A stretch of DNA of 28,210 nt. Origin: an uncultured Collinsella sp. (GTDB lineage Bacteria > Actinomycetota > Coriobacteriia > Coriobacteriales > Coriobacteriaceae). The position numbers were made by a program, and so were the translations under genes. Within the stretch, counting starts at the first letter, position 1. The number at the start of each line of letters is the position of its first letter. Below the pieces are notes generated by a model. The model was not told where the DNA came from and did not search any database. It saw only the letters and a list, made by a program, of their open reading frames with translations. Positions 1 through 7,530 of this stretch are shown one piece after another. The stretch covers positions 1-28,210 of the forward strand of contig CABQJK010000025.1 in NCBI GenBank assembly GCA_902464495.1, in the 5' to 3' direction.

Positions 1-1
1 T

Positions 2-844
2 GAGTACATGAACCGACTGGCCAAGACCGCCGAGGAGGTCAAGGACAAGCTCATCGTCATTCCGCGCGTCTACACCAACAAGCCGCGCACCAAGGGCACT
101 GGCTACAAGGGTCTGCTGCACAACCCCGACCCCGAGGCGCCCGATGACCTGCTCGAAGGCGTCAAGGCAATCCGCCACATGCACCTGCGCGTCATCGAGG
201 AGACCGGCTTCTTTACCGCCGATGAGATGCTCTACCCGTCCAACTACCAGTACCTCGTCGACCTGCTGAGCTACGTTGCCGTGGGTGCACGCTCGGTCGA
301 AAACCAGGAGCACCGCCTGGTGTCGAGCGGCATTTCGGTGCCTGTGGGCATGAAGAACCCCACCGCCGGTTCCACCACCGTCATGCTCAACTCCATCTAC
401 GCCGCCCAGGCACATCAGAGCTTTATCTTCCGCAACTGGGAGGTTGAGTGCGACGGCAACCCGCTCGCGCACGCCGTCATGCGTGGCTACATCGGTCTCG
501 ACGGTCGCACCTACCCCAATTACCACTACGAGCACCTGGAGCGCCTGGCCGAGCGCTATACCGAGCATGCCGGTTACGCCAACCCGGCGGCGGTCATCGA
601 CTGCAACCACGACAACTCGGGCAAGCGCCCGCTGGAGCAGTACCGCATTTGCAAGGAGGTGCTCGACAGCTGCCGCCGCAACGAGTCCATCTCCAAGCTG
701 GTCAAGGGCTTTATGATCGAGTCTTACCTTGAGGACGGCAACCAGCCGGTCGATGGCGGTGTCTTTGGTAAGTCGATCACCGACCCGTGCCTGGGCTGGG
801 AAAAGACCGACTACCTCATCCACGAGATCGCGGAGCGGGTTTAG
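2..844 (+). CDS. 3-deoxy-7-phosphoheptulonate (DAHP) synthase, class I; 5' end missing
   Basis: This enzyme condenses phosphoenolpyruvate with erythrose-4-phosphate, the first step of the shikimate pathway, in the cytoplasm. The frame is open from base 2 to a TAG stop and resembles the AroF/AroG/AroH family over its whole length. Visible landmarks are RVYTNKPRT, KGLLHNPDP, the GARSVENQEHR and PVGMKNPTAGS active-site segments, IDCNHDNSGK and the C-terminal GKSITDPCLGWE. About 280 residues are present. Family members are about 350, so I infer that roughly 70 N-terminal residues lie upstream of the window. The first ATG at base 8 lies inside the conserved barrel and is not the true start. The missing N-terminus carries the feedback-inhibitor site, so Phe, Tyr or Trp sensitivity cannot be judged. 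A hairpin terminator follows 40 bases after the stop. Confidence 0.93.
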   Translation, partial: EYMNRLAKTAEEVKDKLIVIPRVYTNKPRTKGTGYKGLLHNPDPEAPDDLLEGVKAIRHMHLRVIEETGFFTADEMLYPSNYQYLVDLLSYVAVGARSVENQEHRLVSSGISVPVGMKNPTAGSTTVMLNSIYAAQAHQSFIFRNWEVECDGNPLAHAVMRGYIGLDGRTYPNYHYEHLERLAERYTEHAGYANPAAVIDCNHDNSGKRPLEQYRICKEVLDSCRRNESISKLVKGFMIESYLEDGNQPVDGGVFGKSITDPCLGWEKTDYLIHEIAERV

Positions 845-848
845 TTAC

Positions 849-947
849 GCGGGCCGCATTTGGACAATCTGACGTTCAACTTCAAGGGCGCGACCAGAAG
901 GTCAGCGCCCTTTCGTTTCACGTCACCTTGTCTCAAATGCGGCCCGC
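849..947. repeat. 14-bp inverted repeat enclosing the terminator hairpin
   Basis: The arms GCGGGCCGCATTTG (849-862) and its exact complement (934-947) flank the terminator at 884-917. This outer-arm plus inner-hairpin layout recurs at 18100-18252. Confidence 0.75.
884..917 (+). terminator. Hairpin terminator after DAHP synthase, enclosed by a larger inverted repeat
   Basis: A GC-rich stem (884-895 with 900-912, one bulged base, loop AGAA) is followed by TTTCGTTT, a weak T-tract. Its position 40 bases past the stop fits an intrinsic terminator. It sits inside a separate 14-bp perfect inverted repeat (849-862 and 934-947). Confidence 0.6.
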
Positions 948-1039
948 TCGCTGTCCGTCCTCTACCTGCGGCGTTGTCTTACTCCGGATGCGGCAGTTAG
1001 GGACGTTCCTTTTCTGCCGGCAGTCTGGGATGTTCCTTG

Positions 1040-1101
1040 GGGTAGTCATTGGGGACGTTCTTTAATGACTGGTCGTTTAAGAACGTCCCCAACGACTACC
1101 C
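1040..1101. repeat. 23-bp inverted repeat with one mismatch
   Basis: The arms at 1040-1062 and 1079-1101 are reverse complements except for one base, around a 16-base loop. The core reads GGGGACGTTCTT. Related words (GGGACGTTCCTT near 1000, GGGATGTTCCTT near 1029) occur just upstream, which suggests a degenerate intergenic repeat family. The 948-1320 spacer contains this element, the next one, and a perfect 10-bp palindrome CTGCCGGCAG at 1014-1023. I see no gene in it. Confidence 0.8.
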
Positions 1102-1104
1102 AGA

Positions 1105-1172
1105 ATGAGAGTGGATAATCTCCCGTTTTTGGCCTATACCAGCGCTAAAAGTAGGAGATTATCCACTCTCAT
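1105..1172. repeat. 19-bp perfect inverted repeat
   Basis: ATGAGAGTGGATAATCTCC (1105-1123) is matched exactly in reverse complement at 1154-1172, with a 30-base loop between. It begins four bases after the preceding inverted repeat ends. It could form a long hairpin in RNA or bind a protein. No T-tract follows, so a simple terminator is unlikely. Confidence 0.85.
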
Positions 1173-1320
1173 CGAGCAAGTGTCCGAAAATCCGCCCTCA
1201 TTCCTTCTTAGGACCCTCCGTCCCCGAGGATTCGAGGCTCGCCTGCCGAATGGTCGATGCGGCCGTCCTGCGTCCATGTCACACTCAGGGGTGGCCTGAC
1301 CCAACTTGGAAGGAGCCCCC

Positions 1321-1971
1321 ATGAGCCTTGACAACGTAACTCTGCGTGCCGCCACGCTCGATGACCTGGCCGGCATCGCCGCCATCTACAACCAGCTGTG
1401 GTGCAACACGCTGCGCAACCGAGGCGACGTCGAAGCCGCCGATTTCTGTGCGCGCTTTAACATCGCCATGCAGCTGCAGCGCTCCCCCATCGCGCTCGTT
1501 GCCGAAGCTGAAGGCCGCATCATCGCCGCTTGCTGCATCGGTATCTTCGAAGACGGCAAACCACGCACCAATCCCACGTGGGAGCCCTGCTACAACGAGA
1601 TGTTCGTCCAGGCAACCGAGATGGCAAAGACCGCCGATGCCAAGCTCGAAGGCTCGCTCTTTGGCGATAGCCGCGAGAAGGCAACAGCCGACCGCTTTGC
1701 CGCCACGGGCAACGAATATGCCCAGGGCCAGCTCAACCTGATCATCATCGTGCCCGAATGGCAGGGCAAGGGGCTCGGCCGTGCGCTCATCGACCTTGCG
1801 CGCGCCGAACTCGCCAAAGCCGGGTGCACCAAATTCTTCCTGATGAGCGACTGCAACTCCGACTGGCAGTTCTACGAGCACCTCAACATGAAGCGCATCT
1901 TGGAGGATCACAGCCAGGACACCGGCGACGGATTTATCGTCTATATGTACGGAGGCGACACGCAGGATTAA
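1321..1971 (+). CDS. GNAT-family N-acetyltransferase
   Basis: The 216-residue protein resembles GCN5-related acetyltransferases, which move an acetyl group from acetyl-CoA to an amine. The acceptor cannot be predicted. It opens with the typical VTLRAATLDDLAGIAAIYNQ strand-helix. The acetyl-CoA motif A is near residues 144-160 (LIIIVPEWQGKGLGRALID, with the Q/R-x-x-G-x-G/A core), and a later FYEHLNMKR segment fits motif B. An insert of about 60 residues between these segments is longer than in minimal GNATs. I chose ATG 1321 because GGAAGGAG lies five bases upstream; a TTG at 1306 in the same frame overlaps that site. The gene is apparently monocistronic and converges on the kinase-like remnant. 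Confidence 0.85.
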   Translation: MSLDNVTLRAATLDDLAGIAAIYNQLWCNTLRNRGDVEAADFCARFNIAMQLQRSPIALVAEAEGRIIAACCIGIFEDGKPRTNPTWEPCYNEMFVQATEMAKTADAKLEGSLFGDSREKATADRFAATGNEYAQGQLNLIIIVPEWQGKGLGRALIDLARAELAKAGCTKFFLMSDCNSDWQFYEHLNMKRILEDHSQDTGDGFIVYMYGGDTQD

Positions 1972-2015
1972 CTTGCATGTCGCCTCACGGGCTTTCTACA
2001 AGACGGCCCAAACCA

Positions 2016-2621
2016 TCAACCAAGACGAGTCAACAAGGCGCGCTCTCCTCGGCAGCAAGGGCATTCGTGCTGTAACGAGTGGTGGAGATGGCCACGCTTG
2101 CACACAACTGTCTCGGATAGATAGCGGTCGAGCAGGCGCGCCCATGTGCGTGCGTCAAGACGCTCCTCCGCCCTGCCATACAGCGATCGACGGAGTGCCT
2201 CGCCCATAATGCCGCTAAAATCATCGAGCTCAAGAGCGTACTTTGGGACAACGTATCCGACCAACGTCCCCACAAACGGGCTGTGCCCATTACACACGCA
2301 GCTGTTTATCAATGGTGCAGGCGGAATGTCATCGTCGTCCAGGTCAAATATGTCCAAGTCCAGCTCACCAGAAGCGTATGGGTGTATTCCGCGGTTAAGC
2401 ATCTTAAAGATATGGACCGCGAGTCCAAAGTCATCCGTCTGTGGCGTAAACACGGGGGCATTCGTGGACGCTGCCAAGCTCTCGAAATCGCTGATGCCGG
2501 CTATCTCCATGAGTTGAAGCACCTCGGGGGCAATATAGCCGGGAGCGGCGCACGCAGTCCTATGTGTCACATCCGAAAGCGTAAAGCTATACGAGCGCCT
2601 TGATGGTATCCATGCCCGCAT
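2016..2621 (-). pseudogene. C-terminal fragment of a protein-kinase-like protein with a zinc-ribbon tail
   Basis: The 201-codon frame resembles the C-lobe of eukaryotic-type Ser/Thr kinases: an activation-loop end with GYIAPEV (the APE motif) near residues 28-34, then DDFGLAVHIFKMLNRGIHPY, the subdomain IX Asp and following helix. A C-terminal CxxGH...CPCC segment looks like a zinc ribbon, as in some stand-alone bacterial kinases. The glycine loop, the catalytic lysine and the HRD/DFG segment are all absent. The upstream sequence in this frame does not look like coding DNA and is closed by a stop near 2755, and there is no ribosome binding site before the ATG at 2621. I read it as a decayed or truncated gene. 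A real short protein is possible but less likely. Confidence 0.55.
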
Positions 2622-2841
2622 GCGCCGAAGCCTCGCAACCCTTCTGCCCGTTGAGCACGCACTCGAGCAGCGTATCGTATGCGCGCTGGGCTTCGGGGGC
2701 CAGGTACGCCCTGTTAAACATGCCCTCGGGTCGCACGTTTCCCTTCGAGTCGATCATATAAGGCCCCAATCTGTTTGGTTTCCCCAGATTGTGTGCCCGC
2801 ACACCCAAGCCGCACGGCCCGCCGTTCAGCTGAAACCACCA
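2587..2841 (-). pseudogene. Unrecognised gene remnant in a different frame upstream of the kinase fragment
   Basis: A protein-like frame (residues such as IDSKGNVRPEGMFNRAYLAP and AYDTLLECVLNGQKG) runs on the minus strand and stops at 2587, overlapping the kinase fragment in another frame. The frame stays open up to 2892 but would then include the aguA1 terminator hairpin, so the 5' part is not credible coding sequence. I do not recognise the family. It may be the upstream part of the same gene after a frameshift or deletion, or an unrelated remnant. Confidence 0.35.
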
Positions 2842-2844
2842 CAC

Positions 2845-2879
2845 AAAAAGTCCGCCGACCATTGAAGTCGGCGGACTTT
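2845..2879 (-). terminator. Intrinsic terminator of the first agmatine deiminase gene
   Basis: A perfect 13-bp GC-rich stem (2847-2859 with 2867-2879, loop CATTGAA) is followed on the minus strand by a run of five Ts. It lies 39 bases after the stop of the minus-strand aguA gene. Confidence 0.85.
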
Positions 2880-2917
2880 CGCGTGCGGACAATCAAGCAC
2901 TGTTCACCATGGAACTG

Positions 2918-4039
2918 CTATTTACAGCGCGCCTTGGGCTGCTGCTGGGTGATGCAGTGGATGTTGCCGCCACCATAGATGACCTCGCGCGTCATGATGC
3001 CGATGACCTCGCGATCCGGATAGGCGGCTTGGATATCCTTGAGTGCCTGGGCATCGTTGGGGTCGCCAAACTGTGGCACCAGCACCGCCCCGTTGATGGG
3101 CAAGAAGTTGAGGTAGCTGGGCTCAAAGGCGTCCTCGGGAGTACGCGGCAGCACACCCTCGACCGGATCGATGGTCGATGCCTCCTCCTCGGTCATATAT
3201 ACCGAGGTCGCAGGCATAATCACCTTGTGGATCTTGAGCTTGCGGCCACGGGCATCCGTCGTCTCGGAAAGCGTCTTATGCGCCTCTTGGCACTCCTTGT
3301 AGAACTTATGGTTGGGATCATCGGTCCACATGCAGCAGACCTCGCCGGGCGCACTAAAGCATGCGACGTCGTCCACGTGCCCGTTGGTCTCAAACGGGTC
3401 GATGCCATCCTTGATCCAAATGACCTTCTCGATGCCCAGGTACTCGGCAAGCTTCTCCTCGATCTGCTCCTTGGTGTACTGGGGGTTGCGGTCCTCATTG
3501 AGCAGGCACATCTCGGTGGTCACCACGGTGCCCTGGCCGTCGCAGTTAAACGAGCCACCCTCGAGGATATAATCCTCGGGACGATAGCGGTTAACCTGCT
3601 CGAGCTGTGCCACCTGCAGGCCAATGGAAGCGTCCTTGTCCCACGGGAAATACAGGCCGTCAATGAAACCGCCGTAAGCATTAAAGTGGAAGTGCGAAAG
3701 AGCAACCTCACCATTGTCATTAACAAGGAACGCCGGGCCGGGGTCGCGAATCCAGCTGTCGTTGTACTCCATGTGGATAACGCGCACGTTCTCAACGCCA
3801 TCGAAGATCTCACACACCGCAGGGAAATCCTCGGCATTGACACCAACGGTGATGGGTTGGAAGCGCGCAACGGTCTTAATAATCTCGGTGAAGACCTTTT
3901 GCGCCGGCTTGGCACCGCAGCGCCACACATCCGAACGATGCGGCCACAAAATCCAGGTGCGCTCCTGCTCCTCGTACTCGCCGGGCATATAGAACCCGTC
4001 CTTCTTAGGTGTGGACTCACTCTCGTAGATGGTCTTCAT
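2918..4039 (-). CDS. aguA: Agmatine deiminase (first copy)
   Basis: AguA hydrolyses agmatine to N-carbamoylputrescine and ammonia through a covalent cysteine intermediate. The 373-residue protein has the usual family length and the key guanidine-modifying motifs: WPHRSD near residue 33, SWIRDPGP, HFHFNAYGG, the ILEGGS strand, CLLNEDRNP, the GHVDD histidine/aspartate pair and the C-terminal GGGNIHCITQQ with the nucleophile at about Cys362. AGGAG lies six bases before the ATG. The gene is transcribed alone towards its own terminator and is divergent from a LuxR-type regulator, which is the natural candidate controller. A 10-bp inverted repeat sits in its leader. The other copy at 7656-8861 is longer and less canonical, so this one is the better candidate for the main agmatine deiminase. 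Confidence 0.95.
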   Translation of the reverse strand: MKTIYESESTPKKDGFYMPGEYEEQERTWILWPHRSDVWRCGAKPAQKVFTEIIKTVARFQPITVGVNAEDFPAVCEIFDGVENVRVIHMEYNDSWIRDPGPAFLVNDNGEVALSHFHFNAYGGFIDGLYFPWDKDASIGLQVAQLEQVNRYRPEDYILEGGSFNCDGQGTVVTTEMCLLNEDRNPQYTKEQIEEKLAEYLGIEKVIWIKDGIDPFETNGHVDDVACFSAPGEVCCMWTDDPNHKFYKECQEAHKTLSETTDARGRKLKIHKVIMPATSVYMTEEEASTIDPVEGVLPRTPEDAFEPSYLNFLPINGAVLVPQFGDPNDAQALKDIQAAYPDREVIGIMTREVIYGGGNIHCITQQQPKARCK

Positions 4040-4052
4040 TTCAAGCTCCTAA

Positions 4053-4100
4053 ATCTCGGTGCTTTTGCTTGACGAGACCATGATGCGGCCGCACCGAGAT
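4053..4100. promoter_or_regulatory. Inverted repeat in the aguA1/luxR divergent promoter region
   Basis: ATCTCGGTGC (4053-4062) and its exact reverse complement (4091-4100) lie 14-61 bases upstream of the aguA start codon, within the 178-base divergent spacer. The element could be an operator or a leader hairpin; the 28-base loop favours a hairpin or two half-sites. A TATAC-containing word (ACGGTATAC, near 4137-4145) is shared with the ptcA/regulator spacer near 12002-12010. Confidence 0.5.
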
Positions 4101-4217
4101 GTTCTCAATGGTCCCTCGAGCCCCTTTCAGCGACCGACGGTATACCATTCGCTGACCTAAAGTTCTATTCAGGCCGAGAACATGACATACTGGGTTCCAC
4201 AATGGAAAGGATGCCCT

Positions 4218-5021
4218 ATGCCCCCATGCAATAAACAGCAGACTATTGAGTTGGACAGTACGACCTGGACTGCTCTCAACGAGCTCGCGCTTGCAATCCA
4301 CGCATCACACGGTGTCGATAAGCTGCAAAAGGAGACCCTCGAGGGAACGACAGGGCTCGTTCCCCATCTGATCGCCATGTTCGACCTGATCGAGGCGGCG
4401 GGCAGTGATGCCCCACGCTACGTCCACCCCGCAAGCAGCGGAATGGACGACCGCGCACTGAGCGACTACTACAACCGCTACGCCGCGATGGACTATACAA
4501 CATGGAGCTTTGACTTACATAAGGTCGGCGTCTACCGCGACCTCGACCTCGTCGACGTCGAGCGACGCGATGCCACGCCCATCTATCGCAAATGGATGGA
4601 ACCGCAGGGCGTCTACTTTGGCTGTACGGCCACGCTCGCGCACAACGACAGCCCGCTAGGAAGCATCACCCTGTTTCGTGAACGCACGGCCGGAGACTTC
4701 ACCGACACCGAGCTCGCAATCCTGCTCGAAGTTGCTCGGCACGCGAGCCTCGCGCTCGCCAACCTCTATCCTCGGGGCATTAAACTCACCCAGACAGAAG
4801 ACACAAACCAGCTAAATGCTTTCATTACAGAACACAATATCCAACCGCGCGAAGCCGAAGTCATGCGGCTCATGCTCGACGGCAAAACGAACAAACAGAT
4901 GGCAAACGAGCTATTCATAAGCGAGTCAACCGTCAAGAAGCATGTCAACGCCATCTATCGCAAGCTCGGCGTCAGCAACCGCCTGGGCCTCATGACTGCC
5001 ACGCAAAACATCCCGCGATAA
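4218..5021 (+). CDS. LuxR-family transcriptional regulator with N-terminal GAF-like domain
   Basis: A 267-residue regulator. The last 65 residues are a LuxR/NarL-type helix-turn-helix: QPREAEVMRLMLDGKTNKQM followed by ELFISESTVKKHVNAIYRKL. Residues roughly 15-180 resemble a GAF/PAS-like sensory fold, with a strand-rich centre (YFGCTATLAHND, LGSITLFRER) and a closing helix. There is no response-regulator receiver domain, so direct ligand sensing is likely. ATG 4218 has GGAAAGGA six bases upstream; an earlier in-frame ATG at 4182 would overlap the promoter area. It is divergent from aguA1 and ends in its own terminator, with the 212-nt repeat just beyond. Control of aguA1, and perhaps aguD1, by agmatine or a related amine is inference from position. 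Confidence 0.85.
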   Translation: MPPCNKQQTIELDSTTWTALNELALAIHASHGVDKLQKETLEGTTGLVPHLIAMFDLIEAAGSDAPRYVHPASSGMDDRALSDYYNRYAAMDYTTWSFDLHKVGVYRDLDLVDVERRDATPIYRKWMEPQGVYFGCTATLAHNDSPLGSITLFRERTAGDFTDTELAILLEVARHASLALANLYPRGIKLTQTEDTNQLNAFITEHNIQPREAEVMRLMLDGKTNKQMANELFISESTVKKHVNAIYRKLGVSNRLGLMTATQNIPR

Positions 5022-5022
5022 A

Positions 5023-5060
5023 AAAGGGCGCCCTCCATGCAGAGAACGCCCTTTGATTTC
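5023..5060 (+). terminator. Terminator after the GAF-LuxR gene
   Basis: The arms AAAGGGCG (5023-5030) and CGCCCTTT (5047-5054) form an 8-bp stem with TTTGATTTC downstream, starting at the stop codon of the regulator. Confidence 0.7.
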
Positions 5061-5097
5061 GCCATTTGAATTAGTGTCGGCTCTGGCTCAAAGAGTA

Positions 5098-5309
5098 GAC
5101 AGGTTTATTTTGGCAGGTTTTATCTGGGCAAATGTCAGCCGCCGCGAGGGAGCTGCCTTCCCTCGCGGCGGTCTTCTAGCAGAAAAACCAAGTGAGTAGG
5201 CTTTTTGCAGGAGGTCAAGCACGCCCCAAAACGCCACAGCTCTGACCTGCGGTTTTATTGAGTATTTGTTGCGATGTGCTCGGCATATCCAAATAAGTCT
5301 ACTCACTTG
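5098..5309 (+). repeat. Structured intergenic repeat, copy 1 (about 212 nt)
   Basis: This block matches 13104-13318 at roughly 85-90 percent by eye. It contains a perfect 13-bp hairpin (5139-5151 with 5159-5171, loop GCTGCCT). Then come two distant inverted arms, CCAAGTGAGTAGGCTTTTT (5189-5207) and AAATAAGTCTACTCACTTG (5291-5309), about 80 bases apart. Between them lies the shared word CTGACCTGC. Both copies lie just downstream of a LuxR-type gene in the same orientation. No convincing open frame runs through it. It may be a non-coding RNA or a non-autonomous mobile repeat. Confidence 0.8.
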
Positions 5310-5419
5310 CATCTGCCCATCCCCTTTGTGGTGGTTTGGAGCTCTCCTCGGCGGAATGCTAGACTGGCGGCGTATACATTCGCGCCAAAACACGGGTCGC
5401 ATGCAAGAAAGGAGATGCC

Positions 5420-5611
5420 ATGGCGCCTATCGCACCGCTCAAGATGCTCGTCGCTCCTGCCGCCAAGACCATCGCCCGCCTGAGCGACTCACTCACCTAC
5501 GAAGATATCCCCTGCGTCGTCGAATCACGCGAGGACAGCTGCCCCTACCTGGGCCACGTCCCCTACTTTGCACCCAAGCTCACATCTGATCCCGAGCAGC
5601 GTGAGCAGTAA
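5420..5611 (+). CDS. Small hypothetical protein, 63 residues
   Basis: A short frame starts at ATG 5420 with a strong GAAAGGAG seven bases upstream and ends in TAA. The product begins MAPIAPLKMLVAPAAKTIAR and has a central CVVESREDSCPYLGHVPYF segment with two cysteines. It has no clear membrane segment and resembles no family I can name. It sits between the LuxR-linked repeat and the 3' end of the antiporter gene, converging on the latter with a 35-base gap. The good ribosome binding site is the main reason to believe it. Confidence 0.55.
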   Translation: MAPIAPLKMLVAPAAKTIARLSDSLTYEDIPCVVESREDSCPYLGHVPYFAPKLTSDPEQREQ

Positions 5612-5646
5612 TCCAAGATGCATCTAGCACCGCACAACTCGCGGCG

Positions 5647-7056
5647 CTACTGTTTTGGTGCAAAGCGACCTGTCCCCCTTGCGCCAACGCCGGGATTGTC
5701 GATGCTGCGGCCGCGGCGCGATATGAGGCGCGAAACCTCGCCCAGCAACACGCCGATCACCACACCCATGAGGATCGGCAACTTTGACATCTCGGCGGGC
5801 GAGCTGTTAAGCGGCACGGTTGTCGCAACAATCGAAAGCACGAGTTCTACCACCGGCACCGCAAGCGCTACCGCAAGCACCTTGCCCTCGAAGGGCGCGC
5901 GGAATACACGGGGGCGGTCGTCGTATTTACGCAGGCGCCAAAACGCCGGGAACATCGGGATATAGCTCATGAGCAGAAAGACGACGTTCATCGAGAAGAA
6001 GACCCAAAAGACGTCGGAACCTTCGCCCAGCGGAATCTGAAGTAGCAGCACCAAGCTGGCAAAACAACCGTTAATGAGTGCTGAGCCGTTGGGCATGCCG
6101 GTCTTCTTGGACACCAGCGCAAAGGGACGCGGCATGTTGCCATGGCGCGCGGCATAGCTCGCCACGTTGTTGACGCCAAAGCTCCAACAGATCATGTTGG
6201 CAAACAGCGTTACCAGAAAGGCCACGCCCACGACCATCGTCAGCGGGTGAGCGCGCCCCACCATGGCGGCAACCGCGTCCACAATGCCCGAATCGAGTGA
6301 AAGCTGCTCGGTGGGAACCGCGGCTCCAATACCGATGCCACAGATAATGTAGATCGCCGCGATGGCAACGCCACCGGCGATAACCGCCTTGGGGATATCG
6401 CGCGATGGGTTCTTCATCGTACTGGCAAAGGTCGCAACCACCTCAAAGCCCATAAAGTTGAATAGGATGATTGAAAGATACGTCAGTGAGTTAGTGTCTC
6501 CCAGATCGGGGACAAATGTCTTAAACGACATATCGTTGGCAAAGCCGTTGTTGCAGGCAAACCAGATGCCGATGATTCCCACCACGGCGGTAATGAGCAC
6601 CTTGATGACGGCGCCGCCATCCATGACCCAATCGGCCTCGGCCACCGGCTGCATTGCCATGACCGTGACGCCCCACACAAAGGCAAGCTCGATGGCAATT
6701 CGGACCCCAAGCGAAAATTCGATGCCCCATACCGCATTGATGACACTGGGGAACATGCAGGCGATACTTGCCACCCACAGTGGAAAGTTGACCCAATAGC
6801 ACCAGGAGCAGCGGGCGCCCCAACGGTCGCCCAAGCCCAGGCGAACCCAATCGTACAGGCCGCCCTCGGAATCGAACGCCGTACCGAGCTCGGCCACCAC
6901 CAGGCCATAGGGAAGCAAAAACGTAATGATGAGGAAGATCCACCAGAAGAACTGCACGTTACCCATGGCAGATGCCGGAGCGGCCGCCTCGATGGTAAAG
7001 ACAACGCAGATAACCGAGAGGATGACCTCGAACAGGGAGAACTTTTTACCTGCCAC
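5647..7056 (-). CDS. aguD: APC-superfamily amino acid/polyamine antiporter, probable agmatine/putrescine exchanger (first copy)
   Basis: A 469-residue membrane protein with about twelve hydrophobic segments and the APC fold. The unwound first helix (IEAAAPASAMG) is followed by FFWWIFLIITFLLPYGLVVAELGT, and NFMGFEVVATFA matches the substrate-binding helix 6 region. It closely resembles the copy at 9148-10587. Its position between the two agmatine deiminase genes points to agmatine uptake coupled to putrescine export; glutamate/GABA or another amine pair is possible. The start is a GTG with GGGGGAG six bases upstream. It overlaps a small upstream frame (7046-7228), which suggests translational coupling if that frame is real. 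No strong terminator is visible after the stop, where it meets the small convergent gene. Confidence 0.85.
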   Translation of the reverse strand: MAGKKFSLFEVILSVICVVFTIEAAAPASAMGNVQFFWWIFLIITFLLPYGLVVAELGTAFDSEGGLYDWVRLGLGDRWGARCSWCYWVNFPLWVASIACMFPSVINAVWGIEFSLGVRIAIELAFVWGVTVMAMQPVAEADWVMDGGAVIKVLITAVVGIIGIWFACNNGFANDMSFKTFVPDLGDTNSLTYLSIILFNFMGFEVVATFASTMKNPSRDIPKAVIAGGVAIAAIYIICGIGIGAAVPTEQLSLDSGIVDAVAAMVGRAHPLTMVVGVAFLVTLFANMICWSFGVNNVASYAARHGNMPRPFALVSKKTGMPNGSALINGCFASLVLLLQIPLGEGSDVFWVFFSMNVVFLLMSYIPMFPAFWRLRKYDDRPRVFRAPFEGKVLAVALAVPVVELVLSIVATTVPLNSSPAEMSKLPILMGVVIGVLLGEVSRLISRRGRSIDNPGVGARGTGRFAPKQ

Positions 7057-7228
7057 GACACGCTCCCCCTACAGCAAAAAGGATGGCATCTGTACCGAAG
7101 GCGCAGCCCAAGGTAGGGTTGCAGGCCGCGTCACCGGTGCAGGTGCCATCCCAAAGAGAAGAGAGGATGCAATTGTTGGACCAACGCTCGCGGAACAGGC
7201 GCGTGTAGATAACGATACGCTGGTACAT
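7046..7228 (-). CDS. Possible 60-residue Cys-containing leader peptide overlapping aguD1
   Basis: A minus-strand frame starts at ATG 7228 with GGAG five bases upstream. It ends in TAA at 7046, eleven bases inside the antiporter gene. The product is basic at its N-terminus (MYQRIVIYTRLFRERW) and has five cysteines in the remainder (NNC, GTC, AAC, LGC, GAC). I recognise no family. The overlap fits a translationally coupled leader or a small partner protein, but a chance frame in leader DNA cannot be excluded. Confidence 0.35.
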   Translation of the reverse strand: MYQRIVIYTRLFRERWSNNCILSSLWDGTCTGDAACNPTLGCAFGTDAILFAVGGACRGR

Positions 7229-7281
7229 AGATACTCCGATCAAAACGGTCGCGTTTGCGCCCGGAAACTTTCGGCAATTGG

Positions 7282-7354
7282 GTACGCGTCTGACCTGGGA
7301 TATTCAAGCGAACAATTGGCCTAACCCGCAATAAATCCCAGATCAGACGCGTAC
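7282..7354. repeat. 19-bp inverted repeat upstream of the aguD1 leader
   Basis: The arms at 7282-7300 and 7336-7354 (core ACGCGTCTGA) pair with one mismatch around a 35-base loop. It lies upstream of the aguD1 transcription unit and could be an operator pair, a leader hairpin or a dispersed repeat. Confidence 0.7.
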
Positions 7355-7368
7355 TCAATCAAAGAGGC

Positions 7369-7400
7369 GGGCACTCCGAAGTGGAGGCAACGGAGTGCCC
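7369..7400. repeat. Perfect 10-bp stem-loop
   Basis: GGGCACTCCG (7369-7378) pairs exactly with CGGAGTGCCC (7391-7400). On the minus strand it is followed by GCCTCTTTG, so it could act as a weak terminator between aguA2 and aguD1. Confidence 0.6.
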
Positions 7401-7530
7401 AAAGAAAAACCCAGCCGACCAAGACATCGAATAAACCGACCATCAATGCCCCGAGATGGTCCGATTCACCGACCGTCCGATTGATCGGCTGGGTTCCCGA
7501 AGCATCACGGCTCAGGAAGCCAGACGATTA

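Noticed and set aside
2909..4072. Long plus-strand open frame opposite the first aguA
   Set aside because: It is the antisense shadow of a gene with clear family motifs on the minus strand; the product has no recognisable domain and no ribosome site of its own.
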